A DNA stretch of 64,000 bases from the NCBI RefSeq assembly GCF_002868735.1, contig NZ_CP025611.1, positions 1,668,501-1,732,500 of the forward strand. The letters run 5' to 3'. The DNA is from Niveispirillum cyanobacteriorum. GTDB lineage: Bacteria > Pseudomonadota > Alphaproteobacteria > Azospirillales > Azospirillaceae. The translations under genes and the position numbers were made by a program. Every line of letters starts with the position of its first letter. The stretch's first letter is position 1. This document shows, piece after piece, positions 33,666 through 42,189 of this stretch. The notes under the pieces were generated by a model that saw nothing but the letters and a program-made list of their open reading frames with translations, had not been told where the DNA came from and did no database searches.

Positions 33666-34618
33666 ATATCGATGCCGCCACCTTCCTGACGGTTGATCTG
33701 CCGGCCCTGTTGGCGGCCTTGTTCGCCTGCCTATCCTGTGCGCTGGTCGGCAATTTCCTGGTGCTGCGGCGGCAAGCGCTGATGGGCGACGCGATCAGCC
33801 ATGCCGTGCTGCCCGGCATAGTGGCGGGGTTCATGGTGGCCGGCACCCGGGACACGTTCCCCATGCTGGCCGGTGCCCTGACCGCCGCCTTGGTAGCAGG
33901 CGGGATGATCGAACTGGTTCGCCGCCTGGGTCGGGTCGAGGCAGGCGCGGCCATGGGCGTGGTCTTTACCGGGCTGTTCGCCCTGGGCGTGGTCCTGATC
34001 GAACAGGGGCCGGCGCGGCAGGTCGACCTGGATGCCGATTGTGTTCTGTATGGTCAGCTGGAAGCCATCCTGTGGCTGACCCCCGGCGGCTGGGCCGATC
34101 TGGCCGATCCCGCCATCTGGGCCACCCTGCCCCGGCAGGTTATCCAGCTTATGGCCGTGTTCGCCCTGTGTCTGGCCATCATCCTGATCTTCTTTAAGGA
34201 ATTCACCCTGGTCAGCTTTGATCCCGGTCTGGCCGACACGCTGGGCCTGAAAAGCGGACTGGTGCAGCAGGGAATTGTCGTGCTGGCGGCGCTGGCGGCC
34301 ATCGCGGCGTTTGAGGCGGTGGGGTCCATCCTGGTCATCGCCATGCTGATCTGCCCCGCCGCCACGGCGCGGCTCTATACCGACCGGATGGGGCCGCAGG
34401 TGGCCTTGTCCCTGCTGATCGGGGGGATCACGGGGATTGGCGGCTATGGCCTGGGGGCGTTCGGGCCGTCGCTGCTGGGCTATGACATGGCCGTGAATGC
34501 GGCGGGGTCGATTGCCGTGCTGGCGGGGATCATCCTGGGGCTTTCCATTCTGCTGGCCCCACGCTATGGCGTCATCGCGCGCCGGATGCGGCGCGGGCTG
34601 CGGGGAGCGTTGGCGTGA
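33662..34618 (+). CDS. Mn/Zn-type ABC transporter permease 2 (ABC-3 family)
   Basis: 318 residues, ABC-3 permease related to permease 1: GNFLVLRRQALMGDAISHAVLPGIVAG and ILIFFKEFTLVSFDPGLADTLG. An extra loop around residues 125-160 (EQGPARQVDLDADCVLYGQLE) is common in the SitC branch. ATGA overlap upstream; its stop TGA overlaps the GTG of a small gene at 34615. Confidence 0.9.
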   Translation: MNIDAATFLTVDLPALLAALFACLSCALVGNFLVLRRQALMGDAISHAVLPGIVAGFMVAGTRDTFPMLAGALTAALVAGGMIELVRRLGRVEAGAAMGVVFTGLFALGVVLIEQGPARQVDLDADCVLYGQLEAILWLTPGGWADLADPAIWATLPRQVIQLMAVFALCLAIILIFFKEFTLVSFDPGLADTLGLKSGLVQQGIVVLAALAAIAAFEAVGSILVIAMLICPAATARLYTDRMGPQVALSLLIGGITGIGGYGLGAFGPSLLGYDMAVNAAGSIAVLAGIILGLSILLAPRYGVIARRMRRGLRGALA

Positions 34619-34896
34619 TTTCAGCGGAACTGTCCTACATCGTGCTGGGCGTGACGCCGGCCATTGCAGCGGCATGCCGTACATTGGCCGGCCAGGGCGG
34701 ATGCTTCACGATCATGGACAGTGATCAGCGCGCGGGGCACCGGCTGGTGCTGGAACTGAATACCGGCAGCCGGGGACGGGCCATCTTCGTGCCGGGAAAC
34801 CCAGAAGAAGCCGGCGACCGGGCCGACGCCATGGCCGAAAATGCCCGTTGCTGGCCCGATCAGACGCCCCTTATCCTTTCGCCCGCATCGCTTTGA
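34615..34896 (+). CDS. Unknown small protein, fifth gene of the metal-transport operon
   Basis: 93 residues read from a GTG that overlaps the stop of permease 2 (GTGA). Third codon positions are GC-rich as in real genes of the window. The sequence has LGVTPAIAAACRTLAGQGGCF, two His-free acidic/basic stretches and four cysteines in total; I recognise no family. Translational coupling suggests a link to the transporter, possibly a small regulator or metal chaperone, but this is a guess. Its last 26 bp overlap the convergent gene at 34871. Confidence 0.5.
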   Translation: MISAELSYIVLGVTPAIAAACRTLAGQGGCFTIMDSDQRAGHRLVLELNTGSRGRAIFVPGNPEEAGDRADAMAENARCWPDQTPLILSPASL

Positions 34897-36469
34897 CACC
34901 GTCGAGGATCTGTCGCAGCATGCGTTCGCGCGACGAGATATCCGCAAACCGGGCCTTGGCCTTCTCCTGGAGCTGACCACGCAGGTCAGGATCGTCGGTG
35001 TATCGTGTGGCGGCAGGTGCGAAATCGGCGTAGCTGGACAGGTGGAAGTCTGGTCCCACCACCACGCCGACATCCCCGGCATTCAGGCTGTAAGCCGGGA
35101 TGCCACGCGACAGGGCATAGGCAGCGGACGTGCCCCCACCGCCACGCGGCGGGTTGATATAGAGGTCAGCCGACGCCATCAGGCCCATGACGTCGGTTTC
35201 GTGCCCATGGGACCGCGACCGCGCCGCCAGGGTGGGGTGCGGGGCCACAAGCTCGGCGTAATTATCCATCTCTCCTACGAACAGGAAGAACAGGCGCGGT
35301 TCGGCCTGTACCGCCGCATCAAGGGCGGCAGCGAAATCCGGCGTCACCTCCCGCGCCAAGCGCAGGCCGATGATCAGGGTCAGGATCGTATCATCACCCA
35401 GGCCCAGCACCACCTTGTCCCGTACCGTCACGGCAGGCGGTGGGGCATAGGAATATTCGATGCGGATCACCTTGTCCGGGGTCAGTCCACCGGCGGCAAG
35501 GGCCGGCGTCTCCGCCGGGTTCAACGGGCGTGGCAGAGCCAGCCATGTCGGCTCCGCAAAGGGCAGATAGCTGCCATAGGGGATGGACACCACATCCAGC
35601 AGACCCCGACACAGGTCGGACACAGGGCAAAGCGTGCCGAAGGACAGGACCAGATCCGGCTTTAGCGCCAATATCTGGTCGCGGGCATCAGATGCCATCT
35701 GCGGATCGGTGAAACCAGCTGGTAAATGAATGAAGGGAATCGGCAGGCCATCAATGACCAGTTGCTTCGCGGCCACCAGTTCGCGATCCACGCTGCTGAC
35801 GAAATTGCCCAGATAGGGAAAATGGGATTTAACCGGCCCATCGGCTGTGTTGATCAACACCACTCGTCGCCCCAGGCGTAAGACCAGCTTTGTCAGGAAA
35901 TCCAGCATGTCGATGCTGGGCTGGTGGGCACCTCGGATAAACTGTCCCGTGGTGATGACGATCAGGTCCCGCTGACGCGCCGCCGCTGGAACCGGATCGC
36001 GGGCTGGCATAGCGGCACGGTAATGGTTCAGCATCGTCCGCCAGAGCCGGCGGATCGCCATGTCATGGGCGCCGGGATCGGTGAGTTTGATACGGTTGGT
36101 CCAAACGCCATAGATCACAGCGCGCAGGATGTAATCCACCTGGATCAGCCTGTGCCGAGGTTGGACACTTTCAAGATCGGCAGTTAAAATCTCGATCACA
36201 CGGGTGGCAGCATTGGCATCGCAAAGCGCCATGGCGCGGAGCAGATGGTACAGTGTTTCTTCGCGCGCATTGTGGCGGGGCACCCGGTCCAACGCCGCTG
36301 CAAACGGGGCCGGGTCAGCCCCGGCGGCCACAAGCTGTCCATAGGTGGCGGCAAGTTCTTCCATCCGCATCCAGGCATCGGCGTTGAAGATCGGCTCCTC
36401 CATCCTACCGGCAAGTGTTCGCGCCAGTAGGGCGGCAAAACCTGTCAAACTGTTCTCGCCACCGGTCAC
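34871..36469 (-). CDS. GT-B-fold glycosyltransferase-like protein
   Basis: 532 residues. The N-terminal 170 are helical (LTGFAALLARTLAGRMEEPIF, then REETLYHLLRAMALCDANAAT). The C-terminal part looks like a GT-B glycosyltransferase: DLIVITTGQFIRGAH, LALKPDLVLSFGTLCPVSDL, a donor-side NPPRGGGGTSAAYALSRGIPAY and a final helix. The donor and acceptor are unknown, and no export or LPS gene is adjacent. GTG 36469 is chosen because GGAGGG lies 7 nt upstream; upstream in-frame ATGs (36502, 36562) would translate the terminator of the previous gene. The start is uncertain. Confidence 0.6.
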   Translation of the reverse strand: MTGGENSLTGFAALLARTLAGRMEEPIFNADAWMRMEELAATYGQLVAAGADPAPFAAALDRVPRHNAREETLYHLLRAMALCDANAATRVIEILTADLESVQPRHRLIQVDYILRAVIYGVWTNRIKLTDPGAHDMAIRRLWRTMLNHYRAAMPARDPVPAAARQRDLIVITTGQFIRGAHQPSIDMLDFLTKLVLRLGRRVVLINTADGPVKSHFPYLGNFVSSVDRELVAAKQLVIDGLPIPFIHLPAGFTDPQMASDARDQILALKPDLVLSFGTLCPVSDLCRGLLDVVSIPYGSYLPFAEPTWLALPRPLNPAETPALAAGGLTPDKVIRIEYSYAPPPAVTVRDKVVLGLGDDTILTLIIGLRLAREVTPDFAAALDAAVQAEPRLFFLFVGEMDNYAELVAPHPTLAARSRSHGHETDVMGLMASADLYINPPRGGGGTSAAYALSRGIPAYSLNAGDVGVVVGPDFHLSSYADFAPAATRYTDDPDLRGQLQEKAKARFADISSRERMLRQILDGVKAMRAKG

Positions 36470-36524
36470 TACCCTGCCCTCCATCCACCCGAACAGGATC
36501 ATAGAGAGCGGGGCCGGAAATGAA

Positions 36525-36558
36525 AACGCCCAGCGTGGATATCTCCACGCCGGGCGTT
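36525..36558 (-). terminator. Terminator after the Bax-inhibitor-1 gene
   Basis: Reading leftward, AACGCCC-GGCGTGGA pairs with TCCACGCTGGGCGTT in a long stem (one mismatch) with a tiny loop, followed by TTTTCATTT. It lies 33 bp after the BI-1 stop. Confidence 0.85.
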
Positions 36559-36590
36559 CCATAAGGCCGGGTCCTGGAACCCATCAAACC

Positions 36591-37310
36591 TTATTCGTCG
36601 CGCTGACCCATCAGGGACAGCAGGAACTGGAACAGGTTGATGAAGTTCAAATACAGGCTCAAGGCACCCATCACGGCCAGACGGCTGTTGGCCTCTTCAC
36701 CCCAGTGGGAAGCATAGCTTTCCTTGATCCGCTGAGTATCCCAGGCCGTCAGGCCCGTAAAGATGACCACGCCCAGAACCGAGATGGCGAACTGCAACGC
36801 GCTGGACGCCAGGAAGATGTTCACCAGACCGGCGATGAGGATGCCGATCAGGCCCATCATCATGAAGCTACCCATCTTCGACAGGTCGGCCTTGGTCGTG
36901 TAGCCATACAGGCTGGTGCCCGCGAACATCGCCGCCGTGATGAAGAACACGCGGGCGATACTGGCGCCCGTATAGACCAGGAAGATCGACATCATCGACA
37001 GGCCCATCAGGGCGCTGAAGGCGATCAGGCTGGTCCGCAGGGCGGACGCGGACATCCGGTCAGGCCGGAAGCCGAAGAAGATGAAGGCGAGGGGGGCCAG
37101 CATGACCACCCACTTCAAAGGCGTACCGAAGATCATGGCGACCAGGGCTTCGCTCTGCGAACCCAGGAAAGCCACGCCGCCGGTGATTGCCAACGCCAAG
37201 CACATGTAATTATAGACGCGCAGCATATGGGTACGCAGACCTGCGTCAAAAGACGCCTGGTCCATGGTCCGACTGCCCGCCGCATACGGATTATAGGGTC
37301 CGTTTACCAT
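36591..37310 (-). CDS. Bax inhibitor-1/YccA family membrane protein
   Basis: 239 residues with seven hydrophobic segments. Family hallmarks are LRTHMLRVYNYMCLALAITGGVAF at the first helix and the late GLTAWDTQRIKE followed by GALSLYLNFINLFQFLLSL. Bacterial members are pH-sensitive Ca leak channels or act in membrane protein quality control (YccA with FtsH). Stand-alone gene with its own terminator. The start ATG 37310 follows a spacer with a T-rich promoter-like region. Confidence 0.92.
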   Translation of the reverse strand: MVNGPYNPYAAGSRTMDQASFDAGLRTHMLRVYNYMCLALAITGGVAFLGSQSEALVAMIFGTPLKWVVMLAPLAFIFFGFRPDRMSASALRTSLIAFSALMGLSMMSIFLVYTGASIARVFFITAAMFAGTSLYGYTTKADLSKMGSFMMMGLIGILIAGLVNIFLASSALQFAISVLGVVIFTGLTAWDTQRIKESYASHWGEEANSRLAVMGALSLYLNFINLFQFLLSLMGQRDE

Positions 37311-37427
37311 CGATGTATCCTCGACAGGGGCTGTTGAGTACTGAACCTCTATATTGGGTGCCTCCCCCCCCCGATCAATGGAAATCGGTCTGCGGCCTGC
37401 GCATTTTCACAAACCCAAGCCCCGCAT

Positions 37428-38345
37428 TCAGCGCAGATAGGTCGGGACGACCAGTTCTACGGCTTTGGGCGTGATGCCCAGATCGGTCAAACCCGGCAAG
37501 GCGCCAGAGATTACATTGTCCCGGCGCAGCAAAGTCACCTGATCGCGCGTCAGCGGCTTGCCGGGCAGCAACTCCATGAAAAAGGCCTGCAGCATGGCCA
37601 CGGGGAAAGGTAGGGTCAGCAGAAGTCGGCGGGGTACCCCAGACTGATGCCGGATATAATCCAGCAGCTCCTTGAAACTGTACGCACGCGGACCGCCCAG
37701 TTCGTAGGTCTTGCCCGCACAGGCCGGGTCGGTCAGGGCGACCATGACGGCATCGGCGACATCACCGACATAAACTGGCTGGAATCGGGTATGGCCACCG
37801 CCGATCAGCGGCAGGAAGGGCAGGACCTTGGCCATCTGTCCGAAGCGGTTAAAGAAGCCATCGCCCGGCCCGAACACAATGGAGGGGCGCAGGATGACCG
37901 CATCCGGCATGGCAGCCCGCACCGCGGCCTCCCCCGCCGCCTTGCTGCGCGCATAGGCCGATGGCGAGGCCGCATCGGCACCGATCGCCGATATCTGCAC
38001 GAAATGACGCGCGCCGGCAGCGGCCGCCGCCCGGGCAATGCGGCTTGCCGCCTGATGCTGCACCCCATCGAAACTGTCGCGGCCCGATGGGGCCAGGATG
38101 CCGATCAGGTTGATAACGGCGTCTGCCCCCGTCACGGCAGCGGCCACAGATGCATCGTACCGCGTGTCGGTGACGATGGGCAGCACCTGCCCGACATCGC
38201 CCGCCACCTTCATCCAGGACAACAGGCCGGGCCGGCGGGATGGAATGATGACGCGCGCGCCCGCCTGCGCCAGCCGTTTCACCACCTGCCGCCCGATGAA
38301 ACCGGACCCGCCGAAAACCACCACCGTCCCCAAGGATGCGGACAT
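37428..38345 (-). CDS. Complex I NDUFA9-like NAD(P)-binding protein
   Basis: 305 residues, atypical short-chain dehydrogenase. The nucleotide-binding loop VVVFGGSGFIGRQVV lies at the N-terminus, and the family segments GADAVINLIGIL, RHFVQISAIGAD, YARSKAAGEAAVR, VILRPSIVFGPGDGFFNRF and FQPVYVGDVADAV follow. This set is the NDUFA9 subfamily found in alphaproteobacteria and as an accessory subunit of mitochondrial complex I. ATG 38345 is preceded by GGGAGGGG, which fixes the start. No nuo gene is nearby, as is usual. Confidence 0.88.
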   Translation of the reverse strand: MSASLGTVVVFGGSGFIGRQVVKRLAQAGARVIIPSRRPGLLSWMKVAGDVGQVLPIVTDTRYDASVAAAVTGADAVINLIGILAPSGRDSFDGVQHQAASRIARAAAAAGARHFVQISAIGADAASPSAYARSKAAGEAAVRAAMPDAVILRPSIVFGPGDGFFNRFGQMAKVLPFLPLIGGGHTRFQPVYVGDVADAVMVALTDPACAGKTYELGGPRAYSFKELLDYIRHQSGVPRRLLLTLPFPVAMLQAFFMELLPGKPLTRDQVTLLRRDNVISGALPGLTDLGITPKAVELVVPTYLR

Positions 38346-38431
38346 CGCCCCCTCCCCCACCTTTAAGCGTATGATCTGGATATGGTTCAGGGGTCTTGCA
38401 TAAAAAGTCGGGCGATCATGAAAAACATCTG

Positions 38432-38460
38432 TTGACGGCACCGGCGGCGGTCATTATACA
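38432..38460 (+). promoter_or_regulatory. Sigma-70-type promoter of tRNA-Leu copy 1
   Basis: TTGACG (38432-38437), 17-bp spacer and TATACA (38455-38460), 55 bp before the tRNA. The same arrangement is found at copy 2. Confidence 0.8.
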
Positions 38461-38515
38461 CCCGCTCCACGACGCGCCGCCCACCGGCAACGATGGAAAG
38501 CGCGGTTCGGAAAAC

Positions 38516-38600
38516 GCCCAGATGGCGGAATTGGTAGACGCGCAGGTTTCAGGTACCTGTACCGCAAGGTGTGGAAGTTCGAGTCTTCTTCTGGGCACCA
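38516..38600 (+). tRNA. tRNA-Leu (anticodon CAG), copy 1
   Basis: 85 nt including an encoded CCA end. The acceptor stem GCCCAGA pairs perfectly with TCTGGGC. The anticodon loop TTCAGGT in stem CAGGT/ACCTG gives anticodon CAG, which reads CUG, the dominant leucine codon here. The long variable arm (TACCGCAAGGTGTG) fits a class II tRNA. Confidence 0.96.
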
Positions 38601-38615
38601 TTCCGATGTAACGCT

Positions 38616-38649
38616 CTTAAGGCCGCCGGTTAGCTCCGGCGGCCTTAAG
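38616..38649 (+). terminator. Terminator after tRNA-Leu copy 1
   Basis: Perfect 14-bp stem CTTAAGGCCGCCGG / CCGGCGGCCTTAAG with loop TTAGCT, starting 16 bp after the tRNA. Confidence 0.8.
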
Positions 38650-38707
38650 CGTTTCTGGGCCAATCGCAGTGCGTCAGGAATTGCGTCAAAAAAAATCAAC
38701 AAACCTG

Positions 38708-38736
38708 TTGACGCCCGCAAAGCCCCCCTTTATACA
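38708..38736 (+). promoter_or_regulatory. Sigma-70-type promoter of tRNA-Leu copy 2
   Basis: TTGACG (38708-38713), 17-bp spacer and TATACA (38731-38736), 54 bp before the second tRNA. Confidence 0.8.
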
Positions 38737-38790
38737 GCCGCTCCACGACGCGCCCCCCGACGGCAACGACGGAAAGCGCGGTTCGGATAC

Positions 38791-38875
38791 GCCCAGATGG
38801 CGGAATTGGTAGACGCGCAGGTTTCAGGTACCTGTACCGCAAGGTGTGGAAGTTCGAGTCTTCTTCTGGGCACCA
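38791..38875 (+). tRNA. tRNA-Leu (anticodon CAG), copy 2
   Basis: Identical in all 85 positions to the copy at 38516, including the encoded CCA. Spacing between the two starts is 275 bp. Confidence 0.96.
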
Positions 38876-38889
38876 TCCGCATGAACGCT

Positions 38890-38923
38890 CTTAAGGCCGC
38901 CGGTTAGCTCCGGCGGCCTTAAG
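38890..38923 (+). terminator. Terminator after tRNA-Leu copy 2
   Basis: Identical 34-nt hairpin to that of copy 1 (CTTAAGGCCGCCGG stem, TTAGCT loop). Confidence 0.8.
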
Positions 38924-39047
38924 CGTTTCTGGGCCTTCCCCTGTCGTCGGCATCGGACCCTTGCGGCATCGCCCCTTGCGATGGACGGTCCGGCAACCGA
39001 TAAGGGGATGTGCGCACGCAATTTCAGTTAGCCGAGGAATACAGCTC

Positions 39048-39662
39048 ATGTCCCAGATCTCCCTTTATGATGGTGACCTGCCCGACGGTCTGGACCTGGG
39101 CCCTGTCGTCGCCGTCGATACGGAGACCATGGGCCTGAACCCGCACCGCGACCGGTTGTGCCTGGTGCAGCTGTCGTCCGGCGACGGCAATGCCCATCTG
39201 GTCCAGATCCGTAAGGGCCAGACCCTGGCCCCCAACCTGAAGCGGCTGATGGAAGACCCTGCGGTCCTGAAGCTGTTCCATTTCGCGCGCTTTGATGTGG
39301 CCGTGCTGTACAAGGCGCTGGGCATCACCTGCGCCCCCATCTATTGCACCAAGATCACCTCCAAGCTGGTCCGCACCTCCACCGACCGGCACGGGTTGAA
39401 GGATCTGTGCAAGGAGATGACGGGAATTGAGCTGTCCAAGCAGCAGCAATCCAGCGACTGGGGTGCCTCGGACCTGAACGAGGAGCAGCTTAAATACGCC
39501 GCTTCCGACGTGCTCTACCTGCACCAGATCAAGGAAAAGCTGGACGCGCTGCTGGAACGTGAGGGCCGGCGCGAACTGGCAGAGGCCTGCTTCGCCTTTC
39601 TGCCGGCGCGCGGCAAGCTGGACCTGCTGGGCTGGGAAGAACCCGATATCTTCTCGCACTAA
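39048..39662 (+). CDS. RNase D-like 3'-5' exonuclease (DEDDy)
   Basis: 204 residues, a single exonuclease domain without the HRDC domains of full RNase D. DEDDy motifs: VAVDTETMGL (first Asp and Glu), LFHFARFDVAVL (second Asp) and YAASDVLYLHQI (Tyr and Asp). The family KITSKLVRTSTDRHGLKDLC segment is also present. It probably trims RNA 3' ends, perhaps of tRNAs. ATG 39048 opens the conserved MSQISLYDGDLP start. It sits between the tRNA pair and lptC, a common position for this short RNase D in alphaproteobacteria. Confidence 0.9.
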   Translation: MSQISLYDGDLPDGLDLGPVVAVDTETMGLNPHRDRLCLVQLSSGDGNAHLVQIRKGQTLAPNLKRLMEDPAVLKLFHFARFDVAVLYKALGITCAPIYCTKITSKLVRTSTDRHGLKDLCKEMTGIELSKQQQSSDWGASDLNEEQLKYAASDVLYLHQIKEKLDALLEREGRRELAEACFAFLPARGKLDLLGWEEPDIFSH

Positions 39663-39785
39663 GGCCGGTGCGCGCGGACGGCATGGCGGGCCAGCCCTGT
39701 GCGGCCCGTCACAGAATTGCCGTCCTGTTCTGTCATCTGCTGCGCCCTTGACCTTCTGACCTTCCGCAAGGACATTTTGCCACCC

Positions 39786-40469
39786 ATGGCCACCGCCCCC
39801 GCCCCGTCCAACCGGCCCACCGCGCCGCGCCTGCCGACAGGCGGCGGACGCGACCCGTTTGCGCACAGCAAGGCGGTCCGGGTGGCGCGGGTGGCCCTGC
39901 CGGCGGTGGCTTGTGTGGTGCTGCTGACCATCTTCATCTGGCCGCTGTTCGGCGGATCGTCGGATAAGTCAAAGCCGGGACCGGCACAGGGGGATCTTGA
40001 GCTGACCCAGGCCCGTTACCTGGGTACCGACAAGAGTGACCAACCCTTTGAAATCCGCGCCGAACGCGCCGCCCAGCAGGGCGGGGGCCGGTCCATGGTT
40101 GATTTGACGATCCCCCAGGCCGATATCACGCTGAAACGCGGTGCCTGGCTGTCCATGGCGGCGGCTAAAGGCGCCTATGATCAGGACAAGCAGGTTCTGT
40201 CCCTGCAAGGCCCGGTCAGTTTCTATCACGGGTCGGGCTATGAGTTGCGCACGCAAGAGGCCATACTGGACGTGAAAAAGGGTATCGCCTGGGGCAACAA
40301 GCCCGTGGAGGGCCAGGGGCCGATGGGAACGGTGGAGGCCGGTGGCTTCCGCGTGTTGCAGGATGGCGATGTTCTGGTCTTCACCGGCCATGCGCGCCTG
40401 CGGGCCTTCGGGGCGGGGTCGGGCCAGACGGCCCAAACGAGTGACAAGCCGGGGGCAACGGCACCATGA
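39786..40469 (+). CDS. lptC: LPS export protein LptC
   Basis: 227-residue bitopic inner membrane protein of the Lpt bridge. A cytoplasmic N-terminal segment precedes one membrane helix (ALPAVACVVLLTIFIWPLF, about residues 38-58). The periplasmic jellyroll part follows (LELTQARYLGTDKSDQPFEIRAERAAQ, MAAAKGAYDQDKQVLSLQGPVSFYH). ATG 39786 is the family start. Overlaps lptA by ATGA, first gene of lptC-lptA-lptB. Confidence 0.9.
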   Translation: MATAPAPSNRPTAPRLPTGGGRDPFAHSKAVRVARVALPAVACVVLLTIFIWPLFGGSSDKSKPGPAQGDLELTQARYLGTDKSDQPFEIRAERAAQQGGGRSMVDLTIPQADITLKRGAWLSMAAAKGAYDQDKQVLSLQGPVSFYHGSGYELRTQEAILDVKKGIAWGNKPVEGQGPMGTVEAGGFRVLQDGDVLVFTGHARLRAFGAGSGQTAQTSDKPGATAP

Positions 40470-41416
40470 AGTCTGTGACGCGGGTGAATATCGGGTGGGG
40501 CCGCCGTCTGGCGCCGTTGGCGCTGGGTCTGGCATTGGCGGCTGGCACCGGTCTGGCGCAGCAGGCACCGGTATCGGAAGCGCCCGCCACCACCACCCCC
40601 TCGCTGGAGATCGGCGGATCAAAACCGATTGAGGTCGATGCCCCGGCAGGGTTCGAATATCATGACAAGCTGCAGGTCGCCATTGCGCGCGGCGGGGCCA
40701 CGGCCACCCAGGGCGACATGGTCCTGACCGCCGACACGCTGGCCGCCTATTTCCGCAAGAGCAAGGATGGCGGGAACGAGGTCTATCGTCTGCTGGCCGA
40801 AGGCAATGTGCAGTTGAAGAATACCGACCGCACGGCCCATGGATCGCGCGCCATCTATGACCTGGATAAGTCGGTGGCCGTGCTGACGGGCGAAGGCCTG
40901 CGCCTGACCACCCCGACGGAGACGGTGACGGCGCGCGACAGTTTGGAATATTGGCGCGAACAGGAACTGGCGGTGGCACGGGGCGATGCCCTGGCCGCCC
41001 GCCCGCAGGACCGTATCCGCGCCGACCGTCTGGTGGCGCTGCTATCGCGCGATGCTGGTGACAAGCTGGGCCTGTCGCGCGTCGATGCCGATGGCGGCGT
41101 GGTCATCACCACCAAGACGGAAACGGCACGCGGCGACAAGGGCACCTATGACCTGGACAGCGAGCGTGCACTGCTGACCGGCAATGTCCGTGTCACGCGC
41201 GGCCAGAATCAGCTGAACGGCCCTGCGGCAGAGGTTGACCTGAAGTCGGGTGTCAGCCGTATTCTATCCCGTACGCCGGGTGCCGCCCCGCAAGCGACCG
41301 CCCCTGCTACGGGCGAGCGTGTAAAGGGTCTGTTCATTCCCAACCGGCAGGGTGAGGGCGGCGTGCCGCAGCAGCCCAGCCCGCCCGCCAACCCGAAGGG
41401 GAGCGAGAAGCCATGA
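40466..41416 (+). CDS. lptA: LPS transport periplasmic protein LptA (OstA-like)
   Basis: 316 residues, signal peptide ending near GLAQQ, then OstA/LptA jellyroll sequence: IEVDAPAGFEYHDKLQVAIARGGATATQGDMVLTA is cut here into its two strands, VDAPAGFEYH and GDMVLTADTL. A second stretch GDKGTYDLDSERALLTGNVRVTRG repeats the strand pattern. E. coli LptA is 185 residues, so this form is longer, with a double set of strands and a Pro-rich tail (QQPSPPANPKGSEKP). Overlaps lptC and lptB by 4 bp each. Confidence 0.9.
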   Translation: MKSVTRVNIGWGRRLAPLALGLALAAGTGLAQQAPVSEAPATTTPSLEIGGSKPIEVDAPAGFEYHDKLQVAIARGGATATQGDMVLTADTLAAYFRKSKDGGNEVYRLLAEGNVQLKNTDRTAHGSRAIYDLDKSVAVLTGEGLRLTTPTETVTARDSLEYWREQELAVARGDALAARPQDRIRADRLVALLSRDAGDKLGLSRVDADGGVVITTKTETARGDKGTYDLDSERALLTGNVRVTRGQNQLNGPAAEVDLKSGVSRILSRTPGAAPQATAPATGERVKGLFIPNRQGEGGVPQQPSPPANPKGSEKP

Positions 41417-42189
41417 CCCAGCCAACCCAGGACAAGTCCGCGACCGGCCCCCGTCTGGTCACCGACAATACGGGCCTTGTGGCGTCACGCATCGGCAAGG
41501 CCTATAAGGGCCGCCCCGTCCTGCGGGATATTTCGCTGTCGGTGAACCGGGGCGAGGCGGTGGGGCTTCTGGGTCCCAACGGGGCCGGCAAGACCACCTG
41601 CTTTTACATCATCACCGGCCTGATCCTGCCCGACCATGGCAGCATCACGCTGGACGGGTTGGAGGTCACCTCCCTGCCCATGTATCGCCGCGCGCGGCTG
41701 GGCATCGGCTATCTGCCGCAGGAAGCCAGCATTTTTCGGGGCCTGAGCGTGGAGAACAATATCCGCGCCGTACTGGAGGTGGTGGAGCCCGACCGCGATA
41801 TCCGCGAACAGCGGCTGGACGAACTGCTGGCCGAGTTCTCGATCACGCATCTGCGCCGCACACCGGCCCTGGCCCTGTCGGGTGGTGAGCGTCGCCGTGC
41901 CGAAATCGCCCGTGCGCTGGCCAGCCAGCCGCATTTCATCCTTCTGGATGAACCGTTCGCGGGCGTTGACCCCATCGCCGTGAACGAGATCCGCGAACTG
42001 GTCAGCCATCTGCGCGAACGCGGCATCGGCGTGTTGATCACCGATCACAATGTGCGCGAGACGCTGGATATCGTGGACCGCGCCTATATCCTGCATGATG
42101 GCGTCGTGCTGATGCAGGGCACCCCGTCGGAGATCGTGGCGCACAAGGATGTGCGCCGCGTCTATCTGGGCGAACGGTTCAGCCTGTAG
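41413..42189 (+). CDS. lptB: LPS export ABC transporter ATP-binding protein LptB
   Basis: 258 residues: Walker A GPNGAGKTT, IGYLPQEASIFRGLSVENN (a stretch typical for LptB), signature LSGGERRRAEIARALA, Walker B FILLDEPFAGVDP and switch His in ITDHNVRETL. Drives LPS extraction with LptFG. Third gene of lptCAB and followed 288 bp later by rpoN, the usual order. Confidence 0.95.
   Translation: MTQPTQDKSATGPRLVTDNTGLVASRIGKAYKGRPVLRDISLSVNRGEAVGLLGPNGAGKTTCFYIITGLILPDHGSITLDGLEVTSLPMYRRARLGIGYLPQEASIFRGLSVENNIRAVLEVVEPDRDIREQRLDELLAEFSITHLRRTPALALSGGERRRAEIARALASQPHFILLDEPFAGVDPIAVNEIRELVSHLRERGIGVLITDHNVRETLDIVDRAYILHDGVVLMQGTPSEIVAHKDVRRVYLGERFSL

Larger units (their letters stand above)
38464..38935 (+). 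repeat. Tandem duplication carrying tRNA-Leu and terminator
   Basis: Segment 38464-38661 is repeated at 38740-38935 with few changes. Each copy holds a 5' leader (GCTCCACGACGCGCC...), an identical tRNA-Leu and an identical terminator hairpin, ending TTTCTGGGCC. The promoters just upstream have the same -35 and -10 hexamers, but the spacer sequences differ. Confidence 0.85.

Noticed and set aside
38516-38875. tRNA pair as an integration site with a mobile element
   Set aside because: No integrase, no att-like fragment of the tRNA 3' end beyond the full duplicate and no foreign genes nearby.
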